From Nitrospira japonica (lineage in GTDB: Bacteria > Nitrospirota > Thermodesulfovibrionia > UBA6902): 64,000 nt of DNA. The translations under genes were made by a program, and so were the position numbers. A model generated the notes under the pieces. The model searched no databases, was not told the DNA's origin, and worked only from the letters and a program-made list of their open reading frames with translations. This document shows, piece by piece, positions 7,340 to 15,630 of the stretch (positions are counted from its first letter, which is position 1; the number at the start of each line of letters is the position of its first letter). The stretch spans positions 1-64,000 of the forward strand of contig DYJL01000009.1 in assembly GCA_020723105.1 (NCBI GenBank), written 5' to 3'.

Positions 7340-9181
7340 ATGGACTTACAGAAGAAACTCGCTCAGGTACCCTCTTCTCCCGGCATCTACATTATGAAAG
7401 ACGCCAGAGAAAAGGTGCTTTATGTAGGTAAGGCCCTGAATCTCAAAAACAGACTGAGGTCGTATTTTCAAAAATCTGCTTCCGTGGATGCACGGAAATC
7501 AAAGATGATCGGGGAAGTCAGGACCTTTGAATTTATCGTCACAAAAAACGAGCTCGAGGCTCTCGTGCTTGAAGCAAATTTTATTAAAAGAGTTAAACCT
7601 CGTTACAACATAATCCTCAGAGATGATAAAAATTATCCGTATCTGAAACTCGCCCTCAATGAAGAGTGGCCCAGACTTGAGGTGGCAAGGAGAATCACAA
7701 AAGACGGGGCCCTTTATTTTGGCCCTTATGTCCCTGCCGGAATTATGTGGGAAATGCTGAAATTTATCCGGCGCAATTTTCCCATCCGCATATGCAGATA
7801 CAATCTTGACAAACCGTTCAGGCCCTGTGTCCGGTATCAGATGGGAAAATGTCTGGCCCCGTGCGCTGAGTCTTTGAGAATGCCGTCAGACCGTGACAAA
7901 TATATGGAGATCGTCAACGAAGTAAGATCCTTCATTCAGGGAGAAAAAAAAGAACTCCTTTCAAACCTTCAGGCGCGCATGCAAAAACTCTCCGACGAAC
8001 TGCAATTTGAAGAAGCAGCAAGAATAAGAGACCGGCTAAAGGCGCTGGAGAAAGCATGGGAATCACAGCGTGTTATAGCACCTGAGCTCGGAGATGCGGA
8101 TGTCATAGGAATCTACAGAGGAGAACAGGAAGTATCTGTATTCATACTCTTTATACGAAATGGCATGGTCACCGGCCAGAAAGATTTCTTTCTAAGAAAG
8201 GTTGGCCATATCAGGATTGAAGAGGTTGTTATAAGCTTTATAGAACAGTTTTATTCAAAAGAAATGCTGCTGCCTCCAAGGATAATCCTTCCTTTAAAAA
8301 TAAAACTATCAACCCAGCAAAAGTGGCTGAGCAAAAAAAGAGGAGATACTGTTGAGCTTGATTACGTGAAGAATGAACTTGAAGCCAGGCTGCTGAAGAT
8401 GGCTGACGATAATGCCTTCTATTCGTTCGGCAGGCATAAGGAAACAAAAATTGATGAGACCCTTTTAAAAATAAAAGACCTCCTTAGTCTAAAGAAAGTG
8501 CCGTCAAGGATCGGGGCCCTTGACGTATCAAATATTTCCGGTTCGGAAGCTGTCGGCGCATTGATCATCCATGAAAACGGGAAGTTCGCAAAAGATGATT
8601 ACAGGTTATTCAGGATCAAAACTGTTAAAGGCATTGATGATTTTGCCATGATAGGTGAAGTAGCCGGCAGATATCTTAATAATATTTCCGATGATGAAAG
8701 CAAATTGCCGAAGTTGCTTATTATTGATGGAGGCAGAGGACAACTTGAGTCCGCATTGGATGCCATGAAACCTTTTGATCTCACGGTTGAAGTCGCTGCC
8801 CTTGCAAAGGCAAAGGAACGGCGAAGCACAGAAAAATTGTCAGGAGTCCGCACAGATGTGGACCGGATTTACCTCCCCGGCAAAAGGGCCCCTATATATC
8901 TGGAACCTCTTCTTGAAACAACACACCTGCTTCAGAAAATACGCGACGAAGCTCATCGCTTTGCTATTACTTATCATAAAAAACTCCGCTCAAAGAGAAT
9001 CCTTGAATCACCACTTGAGAGAATTAAAGGTATAGGTAAAACAAGGAGACTTGCGCTTCTGAGGCATTTCGGCAGCATAGATGCAATAAGAAAAGCTTCG
9101 GTGGATGAGATAGCATCATTAAAGGGAATGAACAGAAAGGTTGCAAAAGTGGTAAAGGAATCTCTTGGACCATACCGATAA
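7340..9181 (+). CDS. uvrC: Excinuclease ABC subunit C
   Basis: Makes both incisions in nucleotide excision repair together with UvrAB. 613 residues in standard order: GIY-YIG nuclease domain from about residue 13 (GIYIMKDAREKVLYVGKA), cysteine-containing middle region (CPR-like PCVRYQMGKCLAPC), UVR motif LQFEEAARIRDRLKAL, RNase-H-like endonuclease domain with LDVSNISGSEAVGALI, and C-terminal helix-hairpin-helix pair (IKGIGKTRRLALLRHFGS). Full length. Confidence 0.97.
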   Translation: MDLQKKLAQVPSSPGIYIMKDAREKVLYVGKALNLKNRLRSYFQKSASVDARKSKMIGEVRTFEFIVTKNELEALVLEANFIKRVKPRYNIILRDDKNYPYLKLALNEEWPRLEVARRITKDGALYFGPYVPAGIMWEMLKFIRRNFPIRICRYNLDKPFRPCVRYQMGKCLAPCAESLRMPSDRDKYMEIVNEVRSFIQGEKKELLSNLQARMQKLSDELQFEEAARIRDRLKALEKAWESQRVIAPELGDADVIGIYRGEQEVSVFILFIRNGMVTGQKDFFLRKVGHIRIEEVVISFIEQFYSKEMLLPPRIILPLKIKLSTQQKWLSKKRGDTVELDYVKNELEARLLKMADDNAFYSFGRHKETKIDETLLKIKDLLSLKKVPSRIGALDVSNISGSEAVGALIIHENGKFAKDDYRLFRIKTVKGIDDFAMIGEVAGRYLNNISDDESKLPKLLIIDGGRGQLESALDAMKPFDLTVEVAALAKAKERRSTEKLSGVRTDVDRIYLPGKRAPIYLEPLLETTHLLQKIRDEAHRFAITYHKKLRSKRILESPLERIKGIGKTRRLALLRHFGSIDAIRKASVDEIASLKGMNRKVAKVVKESLGPYR

Positions 9182-9214
9182 TTATATCCTGTTGTTCTTT
9201 TTGTATAATTAATT

Positions 9215-10171
9215 GTGCTTTCAATCGGAAATGTAACTGTTACTTCACCCCTCGTCCTGTCCCCAATGGCAGGGATAAGCAATCTGCCCTTCCGCCTGCT
9301 TAACAGGTCCTTCGGCTGCAGACTTGCATTCACCGAAATGATAAGTGCCAGATCGCTGGTTCATAAAAGTAAAAACACTTTGAAGATGCTTGCCACAACT
9401 GCGGATGACAGACCATTGGGGGTACAGATTCTTGGAGGAGACCCCGACATCATCAAAAGAGCGCTTGAAATTGTATCAGAGTATTCTTTTGATCTCGTAG
9501 ATTTCAACGCCGCATGTCCGGTAAACAAGGTTATATCGAGGGGAGAAGGCGCCGGACTGCTCAGAGAACCTGTGAAGCTGCAAAAACTCATAAAGGTAAT
9601 CGTCAACAATACCACGGCCCCCGTCACAATCAAGATACGCTCTGGCTGGGACGAAACATCCGTCAATGCAATAGACCTGGCGCTTCGCGCAGAGGATGAA
9701 GGAGTAAAAGGAATTTTCATACACGGCAGGACCAGAGCGCAAGGATATAGCGGAACAGTGGACTACAACATAATAAAGAAAGTAAAAAGCCTCCTGAAAA
9801 TACCTGTGATAGCAAGCGGTGATGCTCTGACGCCAGTTCTCATCAAAAAGATGTTTGATCAGACCGGTTGCGATGGTGTAGCTGTTGCAAGAGGCGCTCT
9901 CGGCAATCCCTGGATATGGACAAAGACGGCTGAACATTTAAAAAGCGGTGACATGTCATGCCGTTGCGATGTTGATGAAATAGTGCAAATTATGAAAAAA
10001 CATCTTGCATTGAATATAGAATTTCACGGGGAGGAGACCGGCGTCATACTCTTCAGGAAATTCTTTGCCTGGTATGCAAAAGGAATTGCAGTAAAGGAAT
10101 TAAAACGCAAGGCCTTTGGCGCAAGTACCCAGGATGAGATGCTGCAATTGATAAAAAAGATTTCCTCCTAA
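9215..10171 (+). CDS. dusB: tRNA-dihydrouridine synthase
   Basis: FMN enzyme that reduces uridine in the tRNA D-loop. 318-residue Dus TIM barrel beginning GNVTVTSPLVLSPMAGIS, with the catalytic-cysteine segment FNAACPVNKV and FMN/phosphate-binding IFIHGRTRAQGYSG and VAVARGALGNPWIW. The start is GTG at 9215, only 5 nt after a perfect TATAAT (9204-9209), with no Shine-Dalgarno. This again suggests a leaderless message. Confidence 0.92.
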   Translation: MLSIGNVTVTSPLVLSPMAGISNLPFRLLNRSFGCRLAFTEMISARSLVHKSKNTLKMLATTADDRPLGVQILGGDPDIIKRALEIVSEYSFDLVDFNAACPVNKVISRGEGAGLLREPVKLQKLIKVIVNNTTAPVTIKIRSGWDETSVNAIDLALRAEDEGVKGIFIHGRTRAQGYSGTVDYNIIKKVKSLLKIPVIASGDALTPVLIKKMFDQTGCDGVAVARGALGNPWIWTKTAEHLKSGDMSCRCDVDEIVQIMKKHLALNIEFHGEETGVILFRKFFAWYAKGIAVKELKRKAFGASTQDEMLQLIKKISS

Positions 10172-10225
10172 GCCGGATTATCGCATATTTTTTTGTTTTG
10201 TTCATACATATATGATAATATGTTG

Positions 10226-10253
10226 TTGACATTAGAAATCTAATCCAGATAAT
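10226..10253 (+). promoter_or_regulatory. Predicted promoter of khpA
   Basis: Consensus TTGACA at 10226-10231 and GATAAT at 10248-10253, spaced 16 bp. It lies about 57 nt before the khpA ATG, leaving an ordinary leader with a GGAGGG ribosome-binding site, unlike the leaderless starts elsewhere in the window. Confidence 0.6.
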
Positions 10254-10309
10254 ACTCAGACTTTTAATTCTGGTAGCTGATAAATAACCCGGCTGCAAAT
10301 GGAGGGAAA

Positions 10310-10540
10310 ATGAAATCACTGGTTGAACTGATGGCAAAGTCTCTAGTAGATAAACCGGAAGAAGTTTCGGTAAGCGAGGTAGATGGTGAGAGAACGGTTG
10401 TCTTTGAATTGCGTGTTGCTAAAACCGATGTCGGCAAAGTTATCGGCAAACAGGGCAATACAGCACAGGCACTGAGAACCATACTGAGTTCTATAGGCAC
10501 TAAACTCGGCAAGCGTTTTGTCCTTGAGATACTGGATTAG
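10310..10540 (+). CDS. khpA: KH-domain RNA-binding protein
   Basis: 76-residue single-KH protein of the KhpA/YlqC family with the RNA-binding GxxG loop in [19 protein letters not shown] (about residues 44-62). In other bacteria it acts with a KhpB/Jag partner on RNA linked to cell division and translation. ATGGAGGG precedes the ATG. rpsP/rimM/trmD, frequent neighbours elsewhere, are absent here. Confidence 0.85.
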   Translation: MKSLVELMAKSLVDKPEEVSVSEVDGERTVVFELRVAKTDVGKVIGKQGNTAQALRTILSSIGTKLGKRFVLEILD

Positions 10541-10654
10541 AACAAACGTATTACATAACATTATTGTAGAAGGAAGCTGTATTGGCAGTTGACTTTTTAG
10601 AATTAAAGATGTCATTATTGATACGAAGTTTTAGGAGTTTTTGACACAAGCAAT

Positions 10655-10687
10655 GCCGCAAAGACTTTAAACTTTGCGGCTTTTTTA
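10655..10687 (+). terminator. Rho-independent terminator after khpA
   Basis: 9-bp stem GCCGCAAAG/CTTTGCGGC (10655-10663 and 10672-10680), 8-nt loop and a T6 tail. A strong intrinsic terminator ahead of the cold-shock gene. Confidence 0.85.
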
Positions 10688-10741
10688 TTACACGTTGAAT
10701 TCTTGGAAATTCAACCTACTAACTAAGGAGGAAATGTCTGT

Positions 10742-10945
10742 ATGGCAAAGGGAAAAGTAAAATGGTTCAATGAGTCCAAAGGGTTTGGTTTTATAACCCA
10801 GGATGACGGCGGAAGCGATGTATTTGCGCACTATTCAGAAATTAAAGGCGATGGGTTTAAGAGCCTCGCTGAAGGTGATGCCGTAAGCTTTGACGTTGTT
10901 CAGGGTGATAAGGGCCTTAAGGCAATAAATATCGTAAAACTGTAA
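10742..10945 (+). CDS. Cold-shock domain protein
   Basis: 67-residue OB-fold RNA/DNA chaperone with RNP1 KGFGFI and RNP2 DVFAHYS motifs, starting [15 protein letters not shown] strong AAGGAGG ribosome-binding site lies 10 nt upstream. Single-gene unit between two terminator hairpins. Which paralogue (CspA, CspC, CspE and so on) cannot be told from the sequence. Confidence 0.93.
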   Translation: MAKGKVKWFNESKGFGFITQDDGGSDVFAHYSEIKGDGFKSLAEGDAVSFDVVQGDKGLKAINIVKL

Positions 10946-10954
10946 ATACAGCAA

Positions 10955-10979
10955 GCAGGCGCTGGCAACCAGCGCCTGC
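10955..10979 (+). terminator. Hairpin after cold-shock gene
   Basis: Perfect 11-bp stem GCAGGCGCTGG/CCAGCGCCTGC with a CAA loop just after the stop codon. The following sequence is not a clean T tract, so it could be a terminator or an mRNA-stabilising hairpin. Confidence 0.6.
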
Positions 10980-11103
10980 CTCTCTAACAAACTGCCAACA
11001 CGGTTCCTTCCTTCGCAAGACTTGCATGTCTTATAATGATTTGGCCTTCTATTCAACAATTCTTTATAATAGTCAATCCGTAAAATATGTTATTAATCTG
11101 GAC

Positions 11104-11292
11104 TAACCCTGATTATTCATAAATTTTATTTGGAGCAAGCTACGGTTCAAAAACATCTTGAATGCGATGGATTTTTTGAATCTTAAATATTGAATCTTGA
11201 ATTTACAGAATGCCTTTTTTCTGTTTTCGCTAAGGTATCGCTCAATATGTTTTTTCACCATACTTGCTCCAAGTTTATGAATAATGTAGATT
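11104..11292 (-). mobile_element. MITE-like element, copy B (long form)
   Basis: About 190 bp with terminal inverted repeats: ATTATTCATAAA followed by TTGGAGCAAG at the left (11111-11136), and the complementary CTTGCTCCAAGTTTATGAAT near 11264-11283. Read on the minus strand, its interior matches the copy at 47166-47300 (shared CATATTG.GCGATACCTTAG core). A 65-codon frame on the minus strand covers it, but the second copy does not keep a matching complete frame, so no gene is called. It fills most of the 10945-11306 gap. Confidence 0.65.
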
Positions 11293-11305
11293 ATAGGCAA
11301 GGGCC

Positions 11306-12361
11306 ATGATTAATGAGAAAAGCATAAAACTGTATATTAAAAATCTCTTCAATGTTAAAACGGAACATGTTCACATAAAAAAACTCGGCGCAGGGGTGCA
11401 GGGCGCAGGATTCCTTATAGAAGTGCAAACACCGGAGGGGTTAAGATCATATGTCATAAAAGGCCTCTTTCCCGAAGGGCTTGAGCATGATTATCCCTCT
11501 GACAGAGCAGGTGTATTCCTCCTGGATCTTGACGAGTTTAAAAATCTGCCAAAGCATGTAAAGGCAATTGATGTGCTTGCTGAAATGCAGGACGGCTTCA
11601 TAAAATCCATCGGCGGCGGCAAAGAATATTACCTTCTGATGGAAAAGGCTGACGGCAGGCATTATTTCCATGACCTGTCAACATTTGCAGCAAAAGAAAA
11701 ACTTGAGAAAACTGATATTGCAAAAATAGAGATAATGGTTTCATATCTTGCAGATATCCATTATGTTAAAAAAAAATCCCTGCCTCTTTACTGGAGAAAG
11801 ATCCGCGACACCATCGGACACGGCGAGTGCCTGATGGGAGTATTTGATACGTATCCCGATGGAATAATGAGTTATGAAGAAATGGCTGATATTGAAAAAA
11901 AATGTGTGGACTGGAGGGTGAGGTTAAAGCCAAAGTCTGACAGGCTCTGTCAGATACACGGTGATTTTCATCCCGGGAATATATGGTTTAAAGAAGAGGG
12001 TACAGATTTCATCCTCTTAGACCGCAGCCGCGGGCCCTGGGGTGATGCTGCAGATGATATAACGGCCTTGACAATAAACTACATCTTTTTCTCAATCAAT
12101 TATTACGGCAAGGTGCAAGGGGTTTATCTGGAAGCCCTGAAATTGTTTTATGATGAATATATAAATAAGACAGGAGATGCAGAATTGCCTCAAATTGTGG
12201 CCCCCTTTTATGCCTTCAGGGGAGCAGTAGTGGCCAACCCTGTTTTTTATCCTGATGTAACACCGGAAAACAGGAGAAAGATTTTTAATTTTGTGCATAG
12301 CATTTTGAATGATGACTCATTTAAAATTGATAAGGTAAATGAGTATATAAAAAAGACATGA
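11306..12361 (+). CDS. Phosphotransferase (aminoglycoside phosphotransferase/choline kinase fold)
   Basis: 351-residue protein-kinase-like small-molecule kinase. The catalytic loop IHGDFHPGNIWF (HxDxxxxN) and the metal-binding LLDRSRGPWGDAADDI segment are visible in the C-terminal half; the N-lobe has the VIKG lysine. The substrate is unknown and antibiotic resistance should not be assumed. It overlaps the next gene by 4 nt (ATGA), so the pair is translationally coupled, suggesting a kinase and phosphatase acting on related sugars, inositols or sugar phosphates. Confidence 0.75.
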   Translation: MINEKSIKLYIKNLFNVKTEHVHIKKLGAGVQGAGFLIEVQTPEGLRSYVIKGLFPEGLEHDYPSDRAGVFLLDLDEFKNLPKHVKAIDVLAEMQDGFIKSIGGGKEYYLLMEKADGRHYFHDLSTFAAKEKLEKTDIAKIEIMVSYLADIHYVKKKSLPLYWRKIRDTIGHGECLMGVFDTYPDGIMSYEEMADIEKKCVDWRVRLKPKSDRLCQIHGDFHPGNIWFKEEGTDFILLDRSRGPWGDAADDITALTINYIFFSINYYGKVQGVYLEALKLFYDEYINKTGDAELPQIVAPFYAFRGAVVANPVFYPDVTPENRRKIFNFVHSILNDDSFKIDKVNEYIKKT

Positions 12362-13161
12362 ATATTCAAGCCCTGAAAAAAATCGGTAAACGCCTGAGAA
12401 AAGAAATTCTTTCCCACCTGGAAGAACTGCGTGATGGTGCGCCGATAGGTAAGGGCGCCAGCGGTGATATCACTCATCCAATTGACAAAAAAGCTGAAGA
12501 CATAGTTATTGAAGAAGCAGAAAAACTGAATATCCCGCTTACCATTATTTCGGAAGAATGTGGATTAAGAGCTATAAAGGGGGGTGGGCTTAAAATTTTA
12601 CTGGACCCAATTGACGGAAGCAGAAATGCATTGAGTGGGATTCCCATGTTTTCTACCTCAATAGCTGTCATAGATGGAGAAACGATAGGTAATACCATAA
12701 CAGGTTATATAGTTAATCTGATAAACGGGGACGAATTTTGGGCCATAAGAGGAGGGGGCAGTTTTTTCAATGGGACACTAATAAAGACCCGGCGGGATAA
12801 TGCCTTTAAAGTTATCGCCTATGAAGCACAGACTCCAAAAACAGATATACCAAAAATTATCCCTCTTCTGTCATTGTTTCGCAGGGCCAGATGTTTTGGC
12901 TCCACAGCGCTCGACATGGCTTTTCTTGCCCAGGGCGCTGTCAGCATGTTTGTTGTGCCTTCCCACTCAAGAAGTTTTGACTTTGCAGCAGGATATCTGC
13001 TGATAAAAGAAGCGGGTGGCATTGTTACAGACCTTAATGGCAAAAGCATTGATCATATTGAGACAGGGATTAAAAAAACAACTTCTATCCTTTCCGCAGC
13101 AAATAAGGAATTACACAATAAGGCCTTAGCCGTGCTGAAAAAACCTGGGTCAGGGTTTTAG
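12358..13161 (+). CDS. Inositol monophosphatase family protein
   Basis: 267 residues of the Mg-dependent IMPase/FBPase superfamily with the metal motif DPIDGSRN, the upstream EE pair (SEECG), and the C-terminal GSTALDM and SFDFAAGYLLIKEAGG segments (the usual WD.AAG has Phe in place of Trp). Substrate could be inositol phosphate, fructose bisphosphate or PAP. Coupled to the upstream phosphotransferase. Converges on the NuoG-like gene with a 3-nt gap. Confidence 0.82.
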   Translation: MNIQALKKIGKRLRKEILSHLEELRDGAPIGKGASGDITHPIDKKAEDIVIEEAEKLNIPLTIISEECGLRAIKGGGLKILLDPIDGSRNALSGIPMFSTSIAVIDGETIGNTITGYIVNLINGDEFWAIRGGGSFFNGTLIKTRRDNAFKVIAYEAQTPKTDIPKIIPLLSLFRRARCFGSTALDMAFLAQGAVSMFVVPSHSRSFDFAAGYLLIKEAGGIVTDLNGKSIDHIETGIKKTTSILSAANKELHNKALAVLKKPGSGF

Positions 13162-13164
13162 CCC

Positions 13165-15630
13165 TTACTTCATTGCTTCGACATTCACGGCCACTATGGG
13201 ACACTCTCCGTTTGATGAAATATGTGTGAGAGCGTGGATCTTTGCATGCGGGAAATGAGCCGGTACAAAGACCGTACCTTCCGGGACTGCATCAGAATAT
13301 TTTGCCTTAAGAAAGACAGCTCCCTGCATGGAAGACAGCTTTACATGACTGTTGGTTATAATGCCGCGCTTTTTGGCGTCTTCTTCATTTATTTCAAGCA
13401 GTGCTTCAGAAATGACAAGGTCCAGGGATTTCGAGCTTGTTGACATGCTGCCAGAATGCTGAAGGACGTCACGAATTACAAGTTTGAAAGGATAATTTTC
13501 ACTTAAGGCTTCTCCTGTTTTGTATTCGACAGGACTAAAAGATTTCTTTCTGTCCGACGACACTTTTTCAACTAAAAAGGCCTTAATTCCCTCCTGGATA
13601 GTCTCAAGATTTTTTACCCCTAATTCCTCTCCCATGGCCAATGCAAGATTCTTAAATATCATCCAGTCCGGTACGGACTCTCCTGTCGGGTCCGCCACTT
13701 TAAAAACTTTTTGCAACTGGCCCTCAGTATTTGTGAAAGTGCCGTCTTTTTCTCCCCAGCTTGATGCAGGCAAAACAACGTTTGCAAGCTTTGCAGTTTC
13801 TGTGAGGAAAATGTCCTGTACCACCAGAAAGTTTAATGACTTTAATTTCTTTACTACATTTGCACTGTCAGGGAAAGTAACGGCGGGATCTTCTCCCATA
13901 ATATATAATGCATTAAGGGGGCTGCTCTCGCTGTACAGCATTTCTGTAATTCCCAGGCCCAACGATTGGTCCAGAGGCCTGACGCCCATATGATAGAGCC
14001 CATAAGTATTTGAGAATTCGGCAGGAATCTGGAGGGCCTCATGATCATCACCAAGAAGATTGATCAGGTTTGCAGCCGCAAGAACATGGTCCATACCTTT
14101 TGTGTTTTCTGAAGCGCTCACAGAAAGGGAAACCATTCTGCTTTTTGCATTCGCAATTGTTTCTGCTGCTGCAATAATTTCATTTTCCGGTATCCCTGTA
14201 ATCATTGAGACCTTTCCGGGAGTATAATTTTCAAGCGCTGCTTTAAGCTTGTTGAAGTCAGACACTTTTATCTCAGCTTCTTTATCAAAGAGACCTTTAT
14301 CAATAATTACCTTCATTAATCCGTTCAGAAAAGCGACACCTGTTCCATCTTTAAGCCTGAGCCACTGAGTGCTGTGGCGCGTCAGTTTTGTCTCTCTTGA
14401 ATCTGCAACAATAAGTTTTGAACCTTCCCTTTTTGCCTGCAGAATATTCAGCCCGAACACAGGATGTGTTACGCTCAGGTCTGATTCAATAACCAGAAGG
14501 GCCTCTTTCCCGAGAGGGGCTTTCAGGTTTATGGAATGGCTTCTCTCACCAAAGACATTTTCCCAGGCTTTTTGAACTTTTCCGTAACCAAATGCCGCAG
14601 AGGAATCAATATTCTCAGTGCCGACAATTTTTCTCATGAATTTCTGCAGGATGTAGTTGTCTTCATTTGTGCATCTTGGCGAACCGATTGCACCGATTGC
14701 ATGGGCCCCGTGAGCTTTTATAATGGCTTTGATATTTTGTGAAATATAGGTCAGAGCCTCGTCCCATGATACGGGGACAAACTCATCATCCTGTTTTATC
14801 AAGGGACGCCGGAGGCGTTTTTCACTGTAAATATAATCAATGCCAAATCTGCCTCTTCCGCAGAGGTTCCCATCGTTTACCCCTTTGCCTTCTATTCCCC
14901 TTGATCTTAAAATTTTCCCCTCTCTCAATCCAAGGGTGAGCGTGCAGCCAACACTGCAAAACGGACATATTGTGTCTTTATCTTCGAGGAACCAGGACCT
15001 AGCAGTAAATTTATACGGCTTGCTGATAATTGCGCCTGTGGGGCAAACATCCAGGCACTGCCCGCAGTAATCACATTCAAGTATTTCACCAAAGGCCGGC
15101 TGAACAACCGTAGGGAAGCCCCTTCCGATCAGCCCGAGAGCCGCCCGGCCCTGATGTTCTGCGCAAATCCTGACACATTTCCCGCAGAGAATGCAGCGTC
15201 TTGATGTCAGCTCAATCAACGGGCCTCGGACATCAGGCGGGGCAGCCTTTCTGTGTCTTAAAAAACGCGCTTCTGGTTTACCAAAGGCATATGCAAGGTC
15301 CTGCAGATCACATTCGCCTGCCTTGTCGCATTCCGGACAATCAAGAGGGTGGTGGACCAGGAGCAGTTCAATTGCGGTCTGGCGGAGTTTTTTGAGTTTT
15401 GGTGTATCGGTATTAACAACCATTCCCTCTTCTGCAGGAGATGAACATGCTGCAAAAAGCCTTGCCTGTCCCTCAACTTCAACAATGCAAAGCCTGCAGC
15501 CGCCATACGGTCTCAATCTTTTGTCGTAGCAGAGGTTGGGAATATAAATATTGTTTTTCAGCGCAGCCTGCAGTATGGTCTCTCCACGTTGTGCTGAAAT
15601 CTTTTTGCCATTTATCGTAAGGTTAATCAT
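13165..15630 (-). CDS. NuoG/formate-dehydrogenase-like Fe-S molybdopterin-fold subunit
   Basis: 821 residues. The N-terminal 2Fe-2S domain uses C34, C45, C48 and C62. The NuoG-type His-Cys 4Fe-4S site lies around H94/C98/C101/C107, followed by two ferredoxin clusters (C146-C156, C186-C196) and a fifth 4Fe-4S site (C222, C225, C229, C257). The rest is a molybdopterin-oxidoreductase fold. The hydrogenase H-cluster motifs of HydA are absent. The stretch that in formate dehydrogenases holds the Mo-ligating Sec/Cys reads IDSSAAFGYG (341-350) with no Cys, so molybdenum catalysis is doubtful. It overlaps the HydB-like gene by 4 nt and sits where HydA sits in bifurcating hydrogenase operons. Confidence 0.85.
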   Translation of the reverse strand: MINLTINGKKISAQRGETILQAALKNNIYIPNLCYDKRLRPYGGCRLCIVEVEGQARLFAACSSPAEEGMVVNTDTPKLKKLRQTAIELLLVHHPLDCPECDKAGECDLQDLAYAFGKPEARFLRHRKAAPPDVRGPLIELTSRRCILCGKCVRICAEHQGRAALGLIGRGFPTVVQPAFGEILECDYCGQCLDVCPTGAIISKPYKFTARSWFLEDKDTICPFCSVGCTLTLGLREGKILRSRGIEGKGVNDGNLCGRGRFGIDYIYSEKRLRRPLIKQDDEFVPVSWDEALTYISQNIKAIIKAHGAHAIGAIGSPRCTNEDNYILQKFMRKIVGTENIDSSAAFGYGKVQKAWENVFGERSHSINLKAPLGKEALLVIESDLSVTHPVFGLNILQAKREGSKLIVADSRETKLTRHSTQWLRLKDGTGVAFLNGLMKVIIDKGLFDKEAEIKVSDFNKLKAALENYTPGKVSMITGIPENEIIAAAETIANAKSRMVSLSVSASENTKGMDHVLAAANLINLLGDDHEALQIPAEFSNTYGLYHMGVRPLDQSLGLGITEMLYSESSPLNALYIMGEDPAVTFPDSANVVKKLKSLNFLVVQDIFLTETAKLANVVLPASSWGEKDGTFTNTEGQLQKVFKVADPTGESVPDWMIFKNLALAMGEELGVKNLETIQEGIKAFLVEKVSSDRKKSFSPVEYKTGEALSENYPFKLVIRDVLQHSGSMSTSSKSLDLVISEALLEINEEDAKKRGIITNSHVKLSSMQGAVFLKAKYSDAVPEGTVFVPAHFPHAKIHALTHISSNGECPIVAVNVEAMK

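Noticed and set aside
11103-11300. 65-residue minus-strand reading frame over MITE copy B
   Set aside because: The homologous copy at 47166 does not keep a comparable complete frame, and the whole frame lies between terminal inverted repeats.
11306-12361. Aminoglycoside-resistance gene
   Set aside because: The kinase fold is shared by many metabolic kinases. Coupling to an IMPase-family phosphatase argues for a metabolic role.
13165-15630. [FeFe]-hydrogenase catalytic subunit
   Set aside because: The cluster context suggests HydA, but the protein lacks the H-cluster cysteine motifs and has a molybdopterin-oxidoreductase fold instead.
13165-15630. Selenocysteine-type formate dehydrogenase
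   Set aside because: There is no in-frame TGA and no Cys at the Mo-ligand region, despite the Sec machinery in the genome.
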